Origin: Oreocharis arfaki
Taxonomy: Eukaryota; Chordata; Aves; Passeriformes; Paramythiidae
Assembly: GCA_013398015.1 (NCBI GenBank)
Contig: VZRR01011629.1
Span: forward strand, 62,001-126,000
DNA length: 64,000 nucleotides
Direction of reading: 5' to 3'
Part shown: one piece after another, positions 12,434-26,700 of the stretch
Layout: each line of letters opens with the position of its first letter
How positions within the stretch are numbered: position 1 is the first letter of the stretch
Program-made: the position numbers and the translations under genes
Notes under the pieces: model-generated
Seen by the model: the letters and a program-made list of their open reading frames with translations, nothing else
Told to the model about the DNA's origin: nothing
The model's database searches: none

Positions 12434-15400
12434 AAGTTATTAAGGCTGAAGCACAGGCGAGGAGGCAGAGCCGGTGCTGGTAGCAGCAAGGAGGGTGCAT
12501 GGATGGCCTGAGGACACAGCCCTGCAGTGCCCACATTCACCTGCACCTCTCTCCCACTGCCCCAGCCAGCAGGAACAGCAGGAGATGCAAAATGAGAAAT
12601 GCCAGCCATTGCTCCTGGACCAAGCTGTGCTCCTGCAAGGAAAGGCACAGTGCTCTCAAGGCATTATACAGGACCTGGACTGGCCTTGGGAGGGTTAGGG
12701 CTAGGCCTGGCACAGGGCTAGGGGCTAGGCCTGGCAGGGGATGGCATGGAAAAATCCCCTCTCCCACCCTGCAGCCAGAGGCCGCCTGGCCCAGGCTGGG
12801 AGGTTTTCCTCTGAGCAGCACCTATGCCCTCTCAGCAGCTGTCTCTGCCCAGAAGAAGCCATGCTAACCAACTCTTGACTGGGAGTCCGTGCCCTTGTGA
12901 ATCGCTCATTTTTTCACTGTGGATAAAAGCAGGGCTTAGGAGGTATTATATAGGAATTTCAAAAGGGATCAGCTCCCATTTTGGCAGTAGCCATATTTTT
13001 AGAAGAGCCCAGCACAATGCCTGAGCACTTGAAAGTCTGGTCCCATGTGCATGAAGGACCTAAAGACCTAAATGAAAGGTTAATCCCATTTGTTATTCCC
13101 CCAGGAACAAACTACCAGGTGAAGACTGGTGACAGGGCAGAGAGTACCCATATTTCTAATTATTGTCATGATCTCCTAGGGATCATTTAGTGGAATAAAT
13201 CTAAGTGAGCCTCTAAAACACAACGCTAATCTCTGATTCATGTTCATACTTGCAGTATCTATAATTCATAATAACTGTGCCTAGACCTGTGCCTGTGCCT
13301 GCATCTACTGTACAGGAAAAGTACACAAGGCTTATTTAGAGAAAAACAGTTAACAGTAGGTAATAGAAAACTTATTTTAAAAAATTGAGCATTTTTGCTT
13401 TTAAAATATAACTAAATATAAAGTTTAGGATCAAAACACTAAGAAATAAGTAGCTCATCTCTGAAACTGCATACCAGAAAGACGAGCTGAAGAGTGGGAG
13501 TATATCTGAGATTTTTAAAGCACTGATATTAATTCATGATGCCGTTACTTTGGCAGTCTGTTTTCCATACTTCTAATGCAGTAAGATGGAGTCTAATTCA
13601 TAATGTTGAAGATGCCCTTGTGGTGCACACAGGACACAGACAAATCACTGCCCCTTCCTGCACCCAGACATCGCTTGGTGACTAATGGAACGCAGCTTGC
13701 CCACAGCTAGAGAAAGAAAGGAGCAGGGATGCAGTGTAAAAATGCTAAAAATACAGAAAAACTCAAGGCTGTCAATACCCCATTGTTAAAGATTTAATGA
13801 CAAAGGTAACTTTCCCTTTCAGCTCATCCTTATCAAGAGAGATACCCAGATGGTAATTTAAGAGTTAAGGCACTAATGGACTCTTCAGTTTCACTGAGCA
13901 CCTCGTGCTGATTTTATCTTGCAATACAGTATTTCACATTCTCAGCGAAGTCAACAGAGATTTAGTCAATAGTGTCACGGCCTTTGGATGAGAATTTGAA
14001 TCTTACCAGTATCCAAACTATCATTAAAGAAGATAGGTCATTTGGGAAACAAAGGAGAGCATTAGTAAAATTCAATACTAAAAGATGGGGTTGGTTCTGT
14101 AGGTGTTTTATGATTCATTATGAGTAACATTTTATTCTAATTACCAACCCTTTCTTCTATGTGCAATGTCTGTAAGAACATACAAAAAATATAAAGCACA
14201 TCACATGAATTTTTTTTTCCATAACAGATGGCAACAGAAAATACCTATTGAGTAATCTTATGTGCTTCAACCCCCTTAGCATAATGTTAGTTTGTTTCAT
14301 TTGATGGAATGTGTAATTTTGCATTACTAGCAATTTACACTGACCTGATATAATCTGAACAGTTTAAATATTATGAAGCAGAGCACTTACTGGCACACCT
14401 ATTTCTCAGTAAAAGAGCCATAATTCTGTATTGCTTCATGTCTTTTAAGTGCCATTGCACCTAAATAACAGTAACAAACCCACAGTAATAAAGAAAAATA
14501 CAAATGAAGTTTTATGTGTATTGAGTGTAATAACTGATGAAATGAATCCTTTATCTATTGTTATTTGTTTCATATATGCTTTTGCATAGTTATCCTTCCT
14601 TTAAATCTCAAAGTTTTAAGAAAATAAAAATGAACTACATTCATTTAGCTCCATTAGTGCAATAAAAAGAAAATCATAGATCTGTAATAATACGGGTTAT
14701 AATTCTGTAGCACTTTAGAATTTGAATAGATTCCCACTTTACCACAAGACAGAGACCTTTAAATCTTTGAATTCATTTTATACACTATTTTGGCATTTCA
14801 TTTGAGAGTTACAGAGTGTGAAATATGCATCATGATGAGAAAACAATTACCTGGCACACCTGTTGTTTGAGCATTCTGCATTTAAGCAGGACTTGCAATG
14901 GCTACTATTTAATTCTACTGTGAAATCCAAGATGGGGGAGGCTTTAAAAGCTGACCTGATGATATGAACTTGCACTTTCATATGTGACATGTGGCTTGTA
15001 GGTACCACATCACATACTGTGACAACATTAGAACAGATCCATGCCAATTTTTGCTATCAGAATGTCCATGAGAAAGATTTTTCCCATTTGGAAAGGAAAG
15101 CTGAATGAGTGACTCTTGACTTAAATACAACTATACATTGAAAAACAACATTGCAAACTGCATAATCAGAAACATATCAGACAAAACATGGATGTGTTGG
15201 TCACACAAAATATAAACACATGAGTAACTCAGAGTTTTCACTAAGTTCAAAATCTGTCTCTAAGCAGCCTCTGTACTTACACTTGACCATTTATGCAGGG
15301 ATTCACATGGAAAATTGCTGACAAATCTTAATACACTCAACAAACAGAACAGGCTAAAAGAGCAGCCATAATGTTAAGCATTGTTGCAGGTTAAATATAA

Positions 15401-18400
15401 CTGTGTGGAATAAAAACCATGTCTTTTTAATGTTTATTACAAGTGTGAAGCACAGGGCAGGTCTGGGAAGGAATACAGCAATACCCTTTCCTATTGTGGA
15501 ATCCCTTCCTTTTTTCTTAAATTTATTCCCATACGGAATATACACAATAAAGGAAAAAACATGAACAATATTCTTGTACTTAATTCCTTTGTCCACATAC
15601 TTGGTAAGAGTTTCAAATGCCATATTGGATTCCTGCCATCACGTGGATCATCATTGATAATAAAAATCTATGCACAGAATAAAGAAAAATTGTCGGTTCA
15701 CCCAGTGCTGGTTGCTTATTTTTCTTTGTCTAAAAATAGGCAGTAAAATCTCACTTTTGTTGTCACATCAGCACAGCCCCACCATTCTCCTGACACGTGC
15801 TTACTCTGAAATACTCTCTTTGCTCTGAATCATGCCAATACATTTCTTCAAAACTTAAAAAATATTGCTCTCCTCAGTCAAAATCATCCATAAATACTTC
15901 ACCAAGGATCACTTGTGGCTTTCCTGAAGATTATTTTCTCATTTGATTTACTGGTTTTGGTATCACTGTAGCAATTTATTTTCATCAGGATAATGGAAAT
16001 GGCTCATTTTTAGACTTGGTAGCTGAAATTTATCTATTTAAAATGGTATCACAGAACGTCATGTTCGTGCTGATGTGGAAAGCCTTTCAGTGGTTTTCTG
16101 TGGAACCTCTCCAGGCTAGTTAAAATACTTGGACAGAAGAATACTGAGCAGCTGGGGGTAATTTTATCTTAAAAGCATTATCATTCTCATCAGAAATACA
16201 TGCCCTGGGAGCTTAAGTTAATGTTTTGATTTTGTTTGAGAGCAAATTGGTAAGAATTGAATTGCTGAAATAAGGGACAACAGCCTGACTAGAAGGTAAA
16301 TCACCAAAACACAAATTACTGATGGAGCAGACCTAGCAGGTAGGTTGATCTAAGTCCCTCAAAATAAAATACTGTTCTTCACTGACCCTCTCACTGTGCT
16401 TTGCTTTAGTTTGAACTCCTGTGAGGGATATTGCCCTGCCTCTCCTCTCATTCCACGGTCTGTAAGAAACATTTTTGTGCTCCTTTAACAGCCTGCTTAT
16501 CTTGCAGCTCCTTCCAGGGCTGGCTGCATATCAGATACACCACCAAATTCTTTCAGGTATTGTGCTGCTCCTGTGCATTCAAAACCAGAAATCATATGGC
16601 TTAGAGATATTAGATGGAGTTTCTCCAGAGGAGGGATGTTTCCTTTCCTTCCCTCATCACTGACTTTTTTGGTCACCCATTCATCTAACCAATTGGCTCT
16701 CATAAATATTTTATCTCTGTAATATTTCTTCAGCATATATTTGGAGCCGCAAACAGGGCAAGTAATAAATATGGTTTATAATGTATTTTTACATGTTGAT
16801 GATTTAAGCTGAGATGAAATACAGACTTTGAAAGTTTTGTATTTCTGTCAGATGTTATTGGTGAGTGAGGACATGGAACACATAGAACGTAGGTAACAGT
16901 TTCCTGAGATAATGCAAGACTGGAAACAATGACATCACCATCTTCACAAAAAAATGTTCCTTTAATTTGTTCTTGAAAGTCTCAAAAAACTTGTGTTCTG
17001 TACTAGATCTCTCTCTTGATTCCTGATATACAGAAGCATTCTTGTGATTTCTCATGGCTACAGGGCTGGAGCCTCTTTCCTGGGGTAGGATCCTCATGAC
17101 AGAAACTGTGCACTTTGGTAGCCTTGGCCTGGAGGAATCAATCCAGCGGAGCTACGGCCCGAAATCTTTTGAGAACCATAAAGAGTGTAAAAACCACCCT
17201 TACACTTTTTAAAAGGGGTTCTACTAGGAATGTAATTCTTGGATAAAAGTGAATGTAGCAGATTAAACTTAACACATCTCAAACATGCCTTACATTTATA
17301 TGATCACCTTCTCTGTTGATACAGCCCTGGAGATTGTCTTAACTTGCAAGCAGTATTCAATTACTGCTGAAGCAATTAGCAGATCTGGAATTAATTTCTC
17401 CTTCAAGCCACCAGTCCTGATTTCTGAGTAAGGAAATATCACTACAGATGCTGCCACATCTTATTTATATTTATATCTTTACAGAGGAGAAAAGGACAGA
17501 GTTTGTTCTGGAGCTGGAACTTTCCTGGAGATTTGCAGAAAGGAGTGCCCTGACAATCTGATGGATACAAAGGAATAAATGTGAAGTAAGCAAACAAGCA
17601 GGTCAGCTGCAGGAGTTTCCTAACTTTAAATACAATTTGCTGATTTATCAAGTCTGCATGCTCCCTCGAGAGCCTGCAGGCACCTGGCTTCTGTGAGAAA
17701 GGAATTCTACTGCTACTCGACATATAACAATCCAGTTACTGAAATGTACTTTGGAATGCTGACAAGCCGTTTCCTGACAGTGTGTGACGATCTTTAGTTT
17801 TAATTCCAAACCCTCAAACACCTACTCTCTGAAACACTTAAATATTACACAGATCTCATTGCTGTAAAGCAAAGCAACTTCAGTTTTAACCTCCTGCATC
17901 CAGACTGCATCATGTCTAACGATGTCTGGACTAGAGGTCAGGTTCTGAGCTCAGATATTCCACCTCCTCTCGTCAGGAGTTAGGGCAATTAAGTGCCCTC
18001 TTCTTCTCCCCATATATAATAATGTCGTTGGTGCAATTTACCCCTTCCTGCTAAGTTGTGCAACTGTTTCCATCACTGTCTTGTACATCAGGGCAGAGCT
18101 GTCAGGTTATTAAAAGGGTTCATACCAATGCAGTCATAGCAAAGTAATTATTATTTAAATTGACCACCTGAGAATTCAGATCTGTGCTGTAGAATTTTAG
18201 ACAAAATTTTGGGCGTAAAATCGAACAATGTGGATGGTCCATGAGTAATAAATGTAACTAATGTAGCCAGAGAAACACAAGGAGAAAATAGATGCTTCAG
18301 GAGACCTCCCTACTTGTTTCTGGGGTGGATAAAGTAGAATTTTTATGATGGAAATAAAATGGCAATGAAAATATAGCTTTAGATCAGGGACATTTTAAAT

Positions 18401-21400
18401 CTTATGATTAGAAATATTGTCTTATACTTTCCCAACTATGAAAATTTTATTACTTATTTAATCAAATAAATCAACTTAATAAATTTTGCTACTTGCCACT
18501 TTTTCATCCCTTTCACCGAAAAATTCCGCACGGCTTATAAAAAAACCCTGTGACAACAACTTTCTGGGTGAAAAGTGAAAGCAGGAATTCTCCCATGGGA
18601 ACAATCCATCTAGCAAACATCTTGAATTTGTGTAAACAGAGCTATATAATATAAAAAAAAAATTTTAAAGGGATATTTATAAGAAGGCAACCCCTGAACC
18701 CTGTCTTATCCCTTCAGCATCCTCCTGTATATCACCTCCACAGACTTCTCTCTTCACTTCTAATTCACTCCTCTACTCAGTTTTAAATCTTTGACTATTA
18801 TGCCCAACTATTTGTCCCACTTGCAGATGAAGTACAAGGTGGGTCCCTAAAATGCAGTTCCTGGTTTTCTTTCCCAACCCCTCTTGCTGTGACAGGCAGA
18901 ATTTAATATCGTTTTAGCAACCACATTAACAGAGGAAAATTATGGCTGCTTGGGCAGAAGCTACTCTTTTGTGCTAGGTTTTGACTATAACTGCTGCTCT
19001 ATCTCAGATGGTGCTGACTTGAAACACTTTTCCAAGGCTTTATCATTTCAAAAAAAGCTTTTTCAGAGAGATTTCTTGAAAATTATAAAATAATAATAAT
19101 AAAAAAAAGATGATCAGCCTTCTCCTTATTTATTTATTCTAGTATTGCTTTTGTAAATCACACACTTCAGCTACAAAGAATGTCCCCCAAAAGAGAGGGT
19201 AGCTCCTAAACTGTCTGCAGTATCAGAGGTGAAGAAAAAAAAGCCTGAATTATCTCTTTATCTCCTAACGTTTTGCATCAGAGACTGTCTTTTCGTGACA
19301 GGAGCGACACAGCATCTGTGTCACTCCCTGCAAGCAGTAACCACACCAGAATTCCTGATAGCAAAGAACTTACATGGCAACACAATCACAATATCTCAAC
19401 ACATATTGCTTTAAAAACACTACTAGGCCCTCCAACTTCATATGCACTTACACTTTTTGTAAATGCACGAAAATGTAATGCTTTTAACACCATATCTACA
19501 GAGCAGGATTCCTGAGGCGGTCATGAAAACTGTACTACAGTAATCTAATTTTTTTTTTTAATTGGTAGCAAAATGAGTTTTTCTTTTGAACTGTGTGAGA
19601 AGCATGAGCAAAACCAACACAGTGCAATTGGCACGGTGTGCAGGCCATTACTCTGCAGTCAAATTCAAAACACTCGTATCAATCCATTCACTGAAAAAAA
19701 CCATGAATGATCTGGTATCTAGGACATATGAATCATGTGTTATCTGCTGGCAATCATACATACAAAAACCTAGGGCAATGGTGAAATCTACATTTATCTT
19801 TAAATTTTGTTTTAAAAAAAGAAATCTATATTTCTGCTGAAATTTGAGAAGCCAAAATATTTATGGTTTAAAAATAAGCTTACTTTGTAATACAAGAGTC
19901 TTCTAATGTCGAATATGGAACACCCAAATATTCCAAATAACCAAATCACAGAGGCTGATATGCAGAAAAAGTAGCTAACATTACTTATTTTTAGCTTGTG
20001 CCTTCTCCCAAATCTGTTTACTGAGTTTGGCTACTCCTGGGATGAAATCAGCACTAAATAAAATTGAACTGTATTGTATCAGGGAGTACAGGAGAGGTGA
20101 AAACACCCAGTACCCCCTGCCCCCAGTTAGCAGGGTTCGCCCATTCCTTTGATTGGGGTCATGCTCTAACAGGAATGTCCTTAAGCACATATTTATAACT
20201 TTTCTGTAGAGTGACACGTTTAAACCAATATTTACCTACTGCTCTGAATCTGGGCTGTGTGCACTTCCAAGAAGACATAATGCAAACTGTTCTTTGAGTT
20301 TATGCAGGCACACAACAGTATTTGCTCAATTTCAGTCCTAAGAAAATATCCTTCTTCAGATGTTACATCTCAAGCTGCAAGATCACAGACTCCATGCCTT
20401 TTCTTTGAGTCTGGAGTGTAATTAGAGGATAATTAAATTTCTGGAAAGTCACAGATTTACTGTTTTGTTTGGTTTGGATTTTTTGGTAAAAATGATATAT
20501 GAAGTGTTTTAACAGAAGTTCTTCATTTTCCAACGTACACTGCAACATGTTCTCTTCTTTTTTTCACCTAGGGGGTTAAAAGCTATTGACAGCAAGAGAA
20601 GGGACATAACAGCAAATTTTGCTCCAGGGAGACCTGGGCTTTCTGAATGAACTTAATTCCCTTTTGTCCTCAGCCAATAATGACAAATCAAGCGAAAAAG
20701 GGGGAAAAAAATCTATGCACATTAGTTCCTGCAAAACTGTGCAGGAACAATGATGTAAAATAGTTTGAATCCCTCAGGAAAACCTGTTAGATCATTTGTT
20801 TCTTTCTTCCACCTGGCGCAGGATCATCTCTTTCAACTTTTGTCAGAGCTGCTGCACAATCCGGTTTCAAGGAACTCAACTCAAAGCGCTGATCCCACTT
20901 TCCAGATGCTATCTAACACTTCTGTGGCATTCCCAGAATAACCCAGCTTTATTGTTGCCACACAAAGAATTGGAAATAGGAGATGCATCTGTAATAATAA
21001 ATGTGCAGCGTGACTTCTGTGCATCTAACCCCAAGCTAACATCAGCTGGAGTCAGACGCTTTGGAAACAGGAAAAAGAAAAAACCAAACACCCCAAACCA
21101 GGAAGAAGGAGCAGTTGATGTGACTGTCAAAAGCAGAAGTGAGCAGTAAAGATCCATCCTGTGGTGGATGCTTCAAAACTGTGAATGGATAAAGATAAAT
21201 CAGTCCTCTGTACAGGGTCCATGAAGGATGAGCTGGGAAAGTAAGCAGGGGACAAGGGACAAGAAACCAGAAGACGTGAAGTCTTGACTTAGCAACACCC
21301 AAATCAACACAAAATCAGGAGATGGAACAAGAACCTGAGGAACACTCAGGAACCCAGACCCCTGTGATGGTGAGCTGGCACCACTCTGCCTGTGCTTTAG

Positions 21401-22340
21401 AGCTCCTCAGCAAATACAACTATTTGCCCTCGCTGCGGGTATTTCCTTTGTTCCTTTTAACATCAGCTGTGAGCAGAGCACGTTTTTGCAGAAAAACCAG
21501 CCCACCCTGACGAGAGTCAGCAGCCCTCAGCTGTGGGACAACAGTGCAAGGGCCAAATTTTCCTCAGAGATACAGATACAGAGCAGCGAGGATTTAAGAT
21601 ACACATTTAATATCACTTACGCAGCTGACATGTCCTGCAAAGTTCTAATTAGTCCTCATTTGCTGTCCTCCCAGCTCATGGTCAGATTTGTTGGAACTTT
21701 TGCAAAGCAACTCTACTTCTACAAAAGGATGACAAAGTGATGGGTTCATTCACAATAACAGACATTGCCAAATGAAGAAGGATCCTGAAACACCTCTTAG
21801 TATTCCAGAATGGCAAATGAATGAGACATGGGTCAATTGGTTTCTCAGCTACATCCTCCCATAAAACATTGGCAAAAAAAAAATCACTCTACGCCTGTGA
21901 AGATGTACTTAAACCCTTGCAAGTAAGCTGAAACCAGGACAGTATCACATATGGCAAAAGTTAAATAAATGGGCTGTCTTCTCACAGGAAATTACACTGT
22001 TCACCATCAAGCAGGATGTTAAGGAATACGAGCCTCTCCCCTGCAGAGGGATAATGAATCCATATCATTCCATTTATCATAGCGAAGAATCACCTAAAAA
22101 AGTAAGTTACTCTGCAGGTGTGCTGCTCTCTCCAGATTTGCATGCAGTATCAGAGCTCACTGGCACACATTTTCAGTTTCAATGGGATCAGAGTACAGAT
22201 AACAGATATTCTTCTAATATATTAAATCTATCAACTGTCATTTCCCACTTCCTGACATAACCTTACAAAGAAGAGAAGTATTTTATAATTTTCAGAAATA
22301 TAAAACTCATAGCTTGCTTCCTGCAAAGGCCATTTCCTAC
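12259..22340 (-). other. NCKAP5 intron, right half
   Basis: The right part of a 19.5-kb intron (2860-22340). After the assembly duplications, 12434-12850 is GC-rich with a small tandem repeat. From about 12900 to 22340 the sequence is AT-rich and holds no recognised transposon, RNA gene or exon. Open frames of 60 to 120 codons overlap on both strands and look like chance. Confidence 0.65.
12690..12742. repeat. Short GC-rich tandem repeat
   Basis: The unit GGGCTAGGCCTGGCA, with variants (GGGTTAGGGCTAGGCC, GGGCTAGGGGCTAGGCC), occurs about twice in a GC-rich patch. Two copies are too few for a stable minisatellite call. Confidence 0.6.
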
Positions 22341-22460
22341 CTGAAGGAGGAGGTCAGAAGCTGGTTTGACTTTCTGCTGGAAAAGCACACTTAAAGTTCG
22401 ATTCTGTTGCTCCAGATCAAAAACTCTCATTTTCAGCTTTATACATTCCTCCCTCAGACC
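22341..22460 (-). CDS. NCKAP5: NCKAP5 coding exon (GLREECIKLK...SDLLLQ, 40 codons)
   Basis: A 120-nt exon with an acceptor at TTGTGCTGCAG|GGTCTG and a donor at CTTCAG|GTAGGA; both ends are phase 0. It encodes GLREECIKLKMRVFDLEQQ, then NRTLSVLFQQKVKPASDLLLQ. The LREEC, RVFDLEQQNRTLS, LFQQ and SDLLLQ motifs are shared with human NCKAP5, where the first residue is Asp and Val replaces Ile. RVFDLEQQN is a characteristic motif of the NCKAP5/NCKAP5L family and is the end of the long coiled coil. Surrounding exons and long introns favour NCKAP5 over NCKAP5L. Confidence 0.98.
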
Positions 22461-22959
22461 CTGCAGCACAAGGGAAAATAATAAGATTAGAAAGCAGGTA
22501 AGAGAAGCATTTAAAAAGCTCTAAGTAATGTCAGATACTAAGAAGAAATAAATACACAGCTTCTAAAGCGGTATAAATTGGAAAAGTGTGCTACTTAATT
22601 TTCTCTGGTTGTTTGATCACCCATTATAACAATAAAGAAAATCTTGTAATGACAAACAGTTGCTACCTGGCACCTCCTTTCAGACTTTTCTGTTAGTGTA
22701 AAAATGACTTTGCTAGTGATGTGTTCCATTTTGCAGCTGACACAAAGCAGCATGCAGCAATTAATATACAAAAATTGTAATAAGCATAAGCTAAGCAAAA
22801 AGCAGAAGCTGTACCAAACCAGGCAGAAGTTCAAAGTGGCACTGTGCCCTCAAGGTACTCTTCTGAAGTCTGATCCCATCCTTGCTTTTTCTGGAACAAC
22901 CAAGTCAGCATTGCTGTGCCTGATGTGGATGGGCTGTGTCTTCCCAGACACCCCTGGGT

Positions 22960-23561
22960 GTGCCCAGGTGGGCAAGAAAGCCACTGGCATCCTGGCTGTG
23001 TGAAAAGAGTGTGGTCAGCAGGACCAGGGCAGTGATTGTCCCTCTGTACTGGGCACTGGTGGGGCCACACCTCGAGTCCTCTGCCCAGTTCTGGGCCTGT
23101 CACTAAAGAAACACACTGAGGGGCTGGAGCATGTCCAGAGAAGGGAACAGAGCTGGGGAAGGGTCTGGGGCACAGATCTGCTGAGGAGCAGCTGAGGGAG
23201 CTGGGAGTGTTTACTCTGGAAAAAAAAAAGAGGCTCTTTTCACTCTACAACTCCTTGAAAGGAGGTTCTAGCCAGATGGGGATTTGTCTCTTCTCCCAAG
23301 CAGCAACTGACAGGACAGAGGAAACGGCCTCTGGAATGGCCTCCAGGAGAGGTTTAGGTTATATATTAGGAAAAATTGCTTATGGAAAGGGTTGTCAAGC
23401 ATTGGAACAGGTGGTGGAGTCATCATCCTTGGAGGGATTTAACAGCTGTGTAGATGTGCTACCTGGGGACATGGTTTGGTGGGCTTGGCAGCACTGGGTT
23501 AATGGCTGGACTCAATGATCTTAAAGGACCTTTCCAATATAAGCAATTCTATGATTCTATG
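22960..23561 (+). mobile_element. CR1 LINE 3' end (about 600 bp)
   Basis: The sequence follows the CR1 3' region in order: GTGCCCAGGTGGGCAAGAAAGCC (end of the reverse-transcriptase ORF), the GGGGCCACACCTCGAGT stretch, the CCAGAGAAGGGAACAGAGCTGG stretch, the AGGTTTAGG and TATTAGGAAAAAT segments, and a tail of GATTCTATGATTCTATGA. It is 5'-truncated, as usual for CR1, and antisense to NCKAP5. A frame of 103 codons across it is a remnant without function. Divergence from the consensus I remember is moderate. Confidence 0.92.
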
Positions 23562-23641
23562 AAAAACCTTAAAATTGGGCATTAGAAGCAGAGGTGGAGT
23601 GTAAAACCATTAAAGCCACCAATGGCTTTCAGATACAGATA

Positions 23642-23642
<1 letters not shown>

Positions 23643-23687
<45 letters not shown>

Positions 23688-23715
23688 CATCTATCTAATC
23701 TCTGTCTATCTATCT
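23643..23715. repeat. (TATC)n tetranucleotide microsatellite
   Basis: An almost perfect TATC run of about 13 units, followed by interrupted CTATC units with TCCAT and TCTGTC breaks. It is likely polymorphic. It lies about 80 bp beyond the end of a CR1 copy, within the 5.3-kb intron. Confidence 0.95.
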
Positions 23716-26700
23716 TCAGTAAGATGGATAGTAAAACCTGCTTTTCCTGGTCACTTTAAGGAATACAGGATACTATCAGAGAGAGGATTTTGGAGACAGT
23801 GCAGGATCTGACACTCAGCTTTTCAGCATATTTTGTGCAGCTGCCCATTTTAAGGTATGAGAGCTTCATAAACCAGGAAAAGCAGTCTCCTAATAAAGCT
23901 TACCTATAAAAATAATAAGCTGCAGCCGTATCTAGGTTGGTTTGTTTGTTTTTTTAATTTACATCTCCAAAATATTTACCCTTATCTAAATTTAGGACAT
24001 TTGCTGCCCTGTGGTATTGCCTAACTCGTGTTACTTTCCACCATATGAAGGTGGAGAAACAGGCCTCAGCACCTCCATATGCTGTCCTGTCAATACCATT
24101 AACAACATGATGACCTGGCTTTATGAGAAAACAGCTCAGAGGGGGAAATTGTAGTCAGATGTAGCTTAAATTCTTGCCTACAGTTGCTCTAGTCTCTGCT
24201 GTAACCAGCACTGAGGTTACAAGAGGTGAACATCCAACAAAATGTGTTCATCTTGAGACTCCCAGAAAATTGTAAACATCTTTTTATGCATATGTATCAG
24301 ATTTTATGAATACTGGATGAATGAGGTTATTTTCTCCTGATGGTTTTATGACATTTGTTTTAGGTGGCTGTCAAGTGGCTGTTGAATTGAAATTGCTAGA
24401 GCCTTCCGACACGACCCTCGAAAAATCTTGAGGCTGATGATTTCTAAAGCCTTGAAGCTTTGTTTCCTGTCAGTGAGACCTCTTATCCCTGGTCTTGCAC
24501 AAGGCAATCTCTATCAGGAACAGAGATTGCAAGCATCAAGACCCATCATTATCTGCCTTTCACAAATCAGAGAATTTAAAACCGAGCCTTGGCTGTTACA
24601 ACAGTGCCTAACATTTCAGCACTACTAAGGGCACTGAGCAGGAAAAATGATTCACAGAAACCAACACTGCAGAAAAAAATTAAATCCTAGCAAGGCCTCT
24701 GCTCAAAACCTCCCTATCTTACAGTTTTAAAACCACAAGATTCATGTTTGAAACTTTAGAATTTCTGTAAAAAAGTGAAATATAAGACAGTAGATTACCC
24801 ACCCAGATGCTATAAACCCTGCCAATGGTAATGCCACACACAGCCCAGAGAAGAAACGAGGCACATAAAGGTAGCAGTATTCTGGCAAAATAAAGTCTGA
24901 ATTTAGAAACTTGAAGTCCTAAAGTTACCAATTAATACAACTATCAAATGTCTGAAGCATATAATTCCTCTCCTGTGGGCAAAACAACCAGCTATTAAGG
25001 TAGCAATCTCCCAAATATTTAAAGTACTCCTAGGGTTTCACTATAGTAACATCTGAGCATGTCTCTAGTCTTGCTTTGTCTCTTCAGTGTGAACAAGATT
25101 CACTCTTCTCCAAAACAGGATCCAATGTCCTCAGCAGAAGTTCCAGAAAAACACTGCTCTCCCTCTGAACATACTTCTTTCTACTTTAATTAACACTTAA
25201 TTAACTTATTTTTTATTTAATTGATGAAAATGGAGAAGAAATAACTTTCAAACAGAACCCAGAGTAAAAAGAGCAATCTCCTGAATACACTAGGAGATTA
25301 CTATCCAAAAAGTGGATACACAGGTCACAAAATGATTTCATTAAATGGTTTAACTCAAATTTCAAACTGCTGATCCAGGTCTTACGTGGAAAAAAAAAAA
25401 TTAAAAATCCAGTTTTCATCAGTCCAATCAGCTCATGCTATATGAGAAGTCTTTGGGTGGAAGGAGAAAGAATGGATGTTTTCAGTATCACAGCATACAG
25501 GTTTGCCTCAATTAATTTTGTTGCCTGCCTGACTTCTTAAATTTCCTAGAGGCAAAATTTTCTATTAGTAAGTGGTAGAAAATCCACAGAATTTTGCTAC
25601 ATAAAATTGTGAAATCATTTTGTGTGGCTAACTCAGCACAAATTCAATTTAACTTAGTTTCTCTATAGTCACATCAAAAAAAAAGAATTCTCTCATGTTA
25701 GAGAAATGCTATAAGTACTGTAACAAATTATATACTTGAAAAGTGAACGTTTAAGACTGTAATTCCATTTCAAGGATTCAGTGACATTGATAAATCACTC
25801 AAGCTTCACTCACTCAATTTGTGTCACCAGAATCTCTCAGTGGGATCACAGTCTTTCCACATCTGGGCGAGTACACAGCGTTTTACTCGTTCCATTACAG
25901 CATGTACTTAATTTAAACAAAAATCAGTCCTTGAGGGACGATTTCAAATTCACAGCAAAGCCCACGCAGTGTGTGCTACTGTACAAAATCACTCTTCTCC
26001 CTTTTGTGAAAGCTCTCAGCTTTTCTTCGTGTCTTGCTCTGCTCCAGAGGTGTGTTATCTCTCTGTGGCATGACTGACTCTGTCTTACTGCTCAGCTGCA
26101 TGATGGTAGATTTATCTGTTTACTAGGTACTATTTGGGTTCTGATATCTACCCTTTAGGGAATGGTGTGAGGAGTGCAATTTCCTCTTTATTGTATGCTA
26201 TTGTGTTCCTGTCTTTTCTTATAAAAGGACTTGTATGAACGGTGTCAGGAGCACTGTAACAGTTAATATTCATTAGCATTTAGAAAAGTACCCTCTTTCC
26301 TCTTTCTATGGATATTAAATTAGCTGCTATTACTCAGTAATAGGTAAGCAGCTGTTAAATCCCATCAACCCTAAGTAAATCACTTTATTAAATGTATTCG
26401 GATCTGTTTTTATTGTATCCTTAGGAACTCCTTGGTTCCTATGGCTTTGGAAGGATTAATTACTGAGGAAGTATGTAGTCATCAAAATGTCTGACACCTT
26501 TGCAAAGGGAATCAGGAAGCTCCTCTCTCCATTTGGGAAACAATCATAATATTCCCAAACTAGAGATTAATATATTGAGATTAACCCTCTGGTGAGTATT
26601 TCACCACATATGGTTTTATAATACAAAGCGTGTATGAGGTTTTTGTGTATATTAACATGAGAAAATACCTCCATTTCCATTTAGACTGTACCGAAACAGA

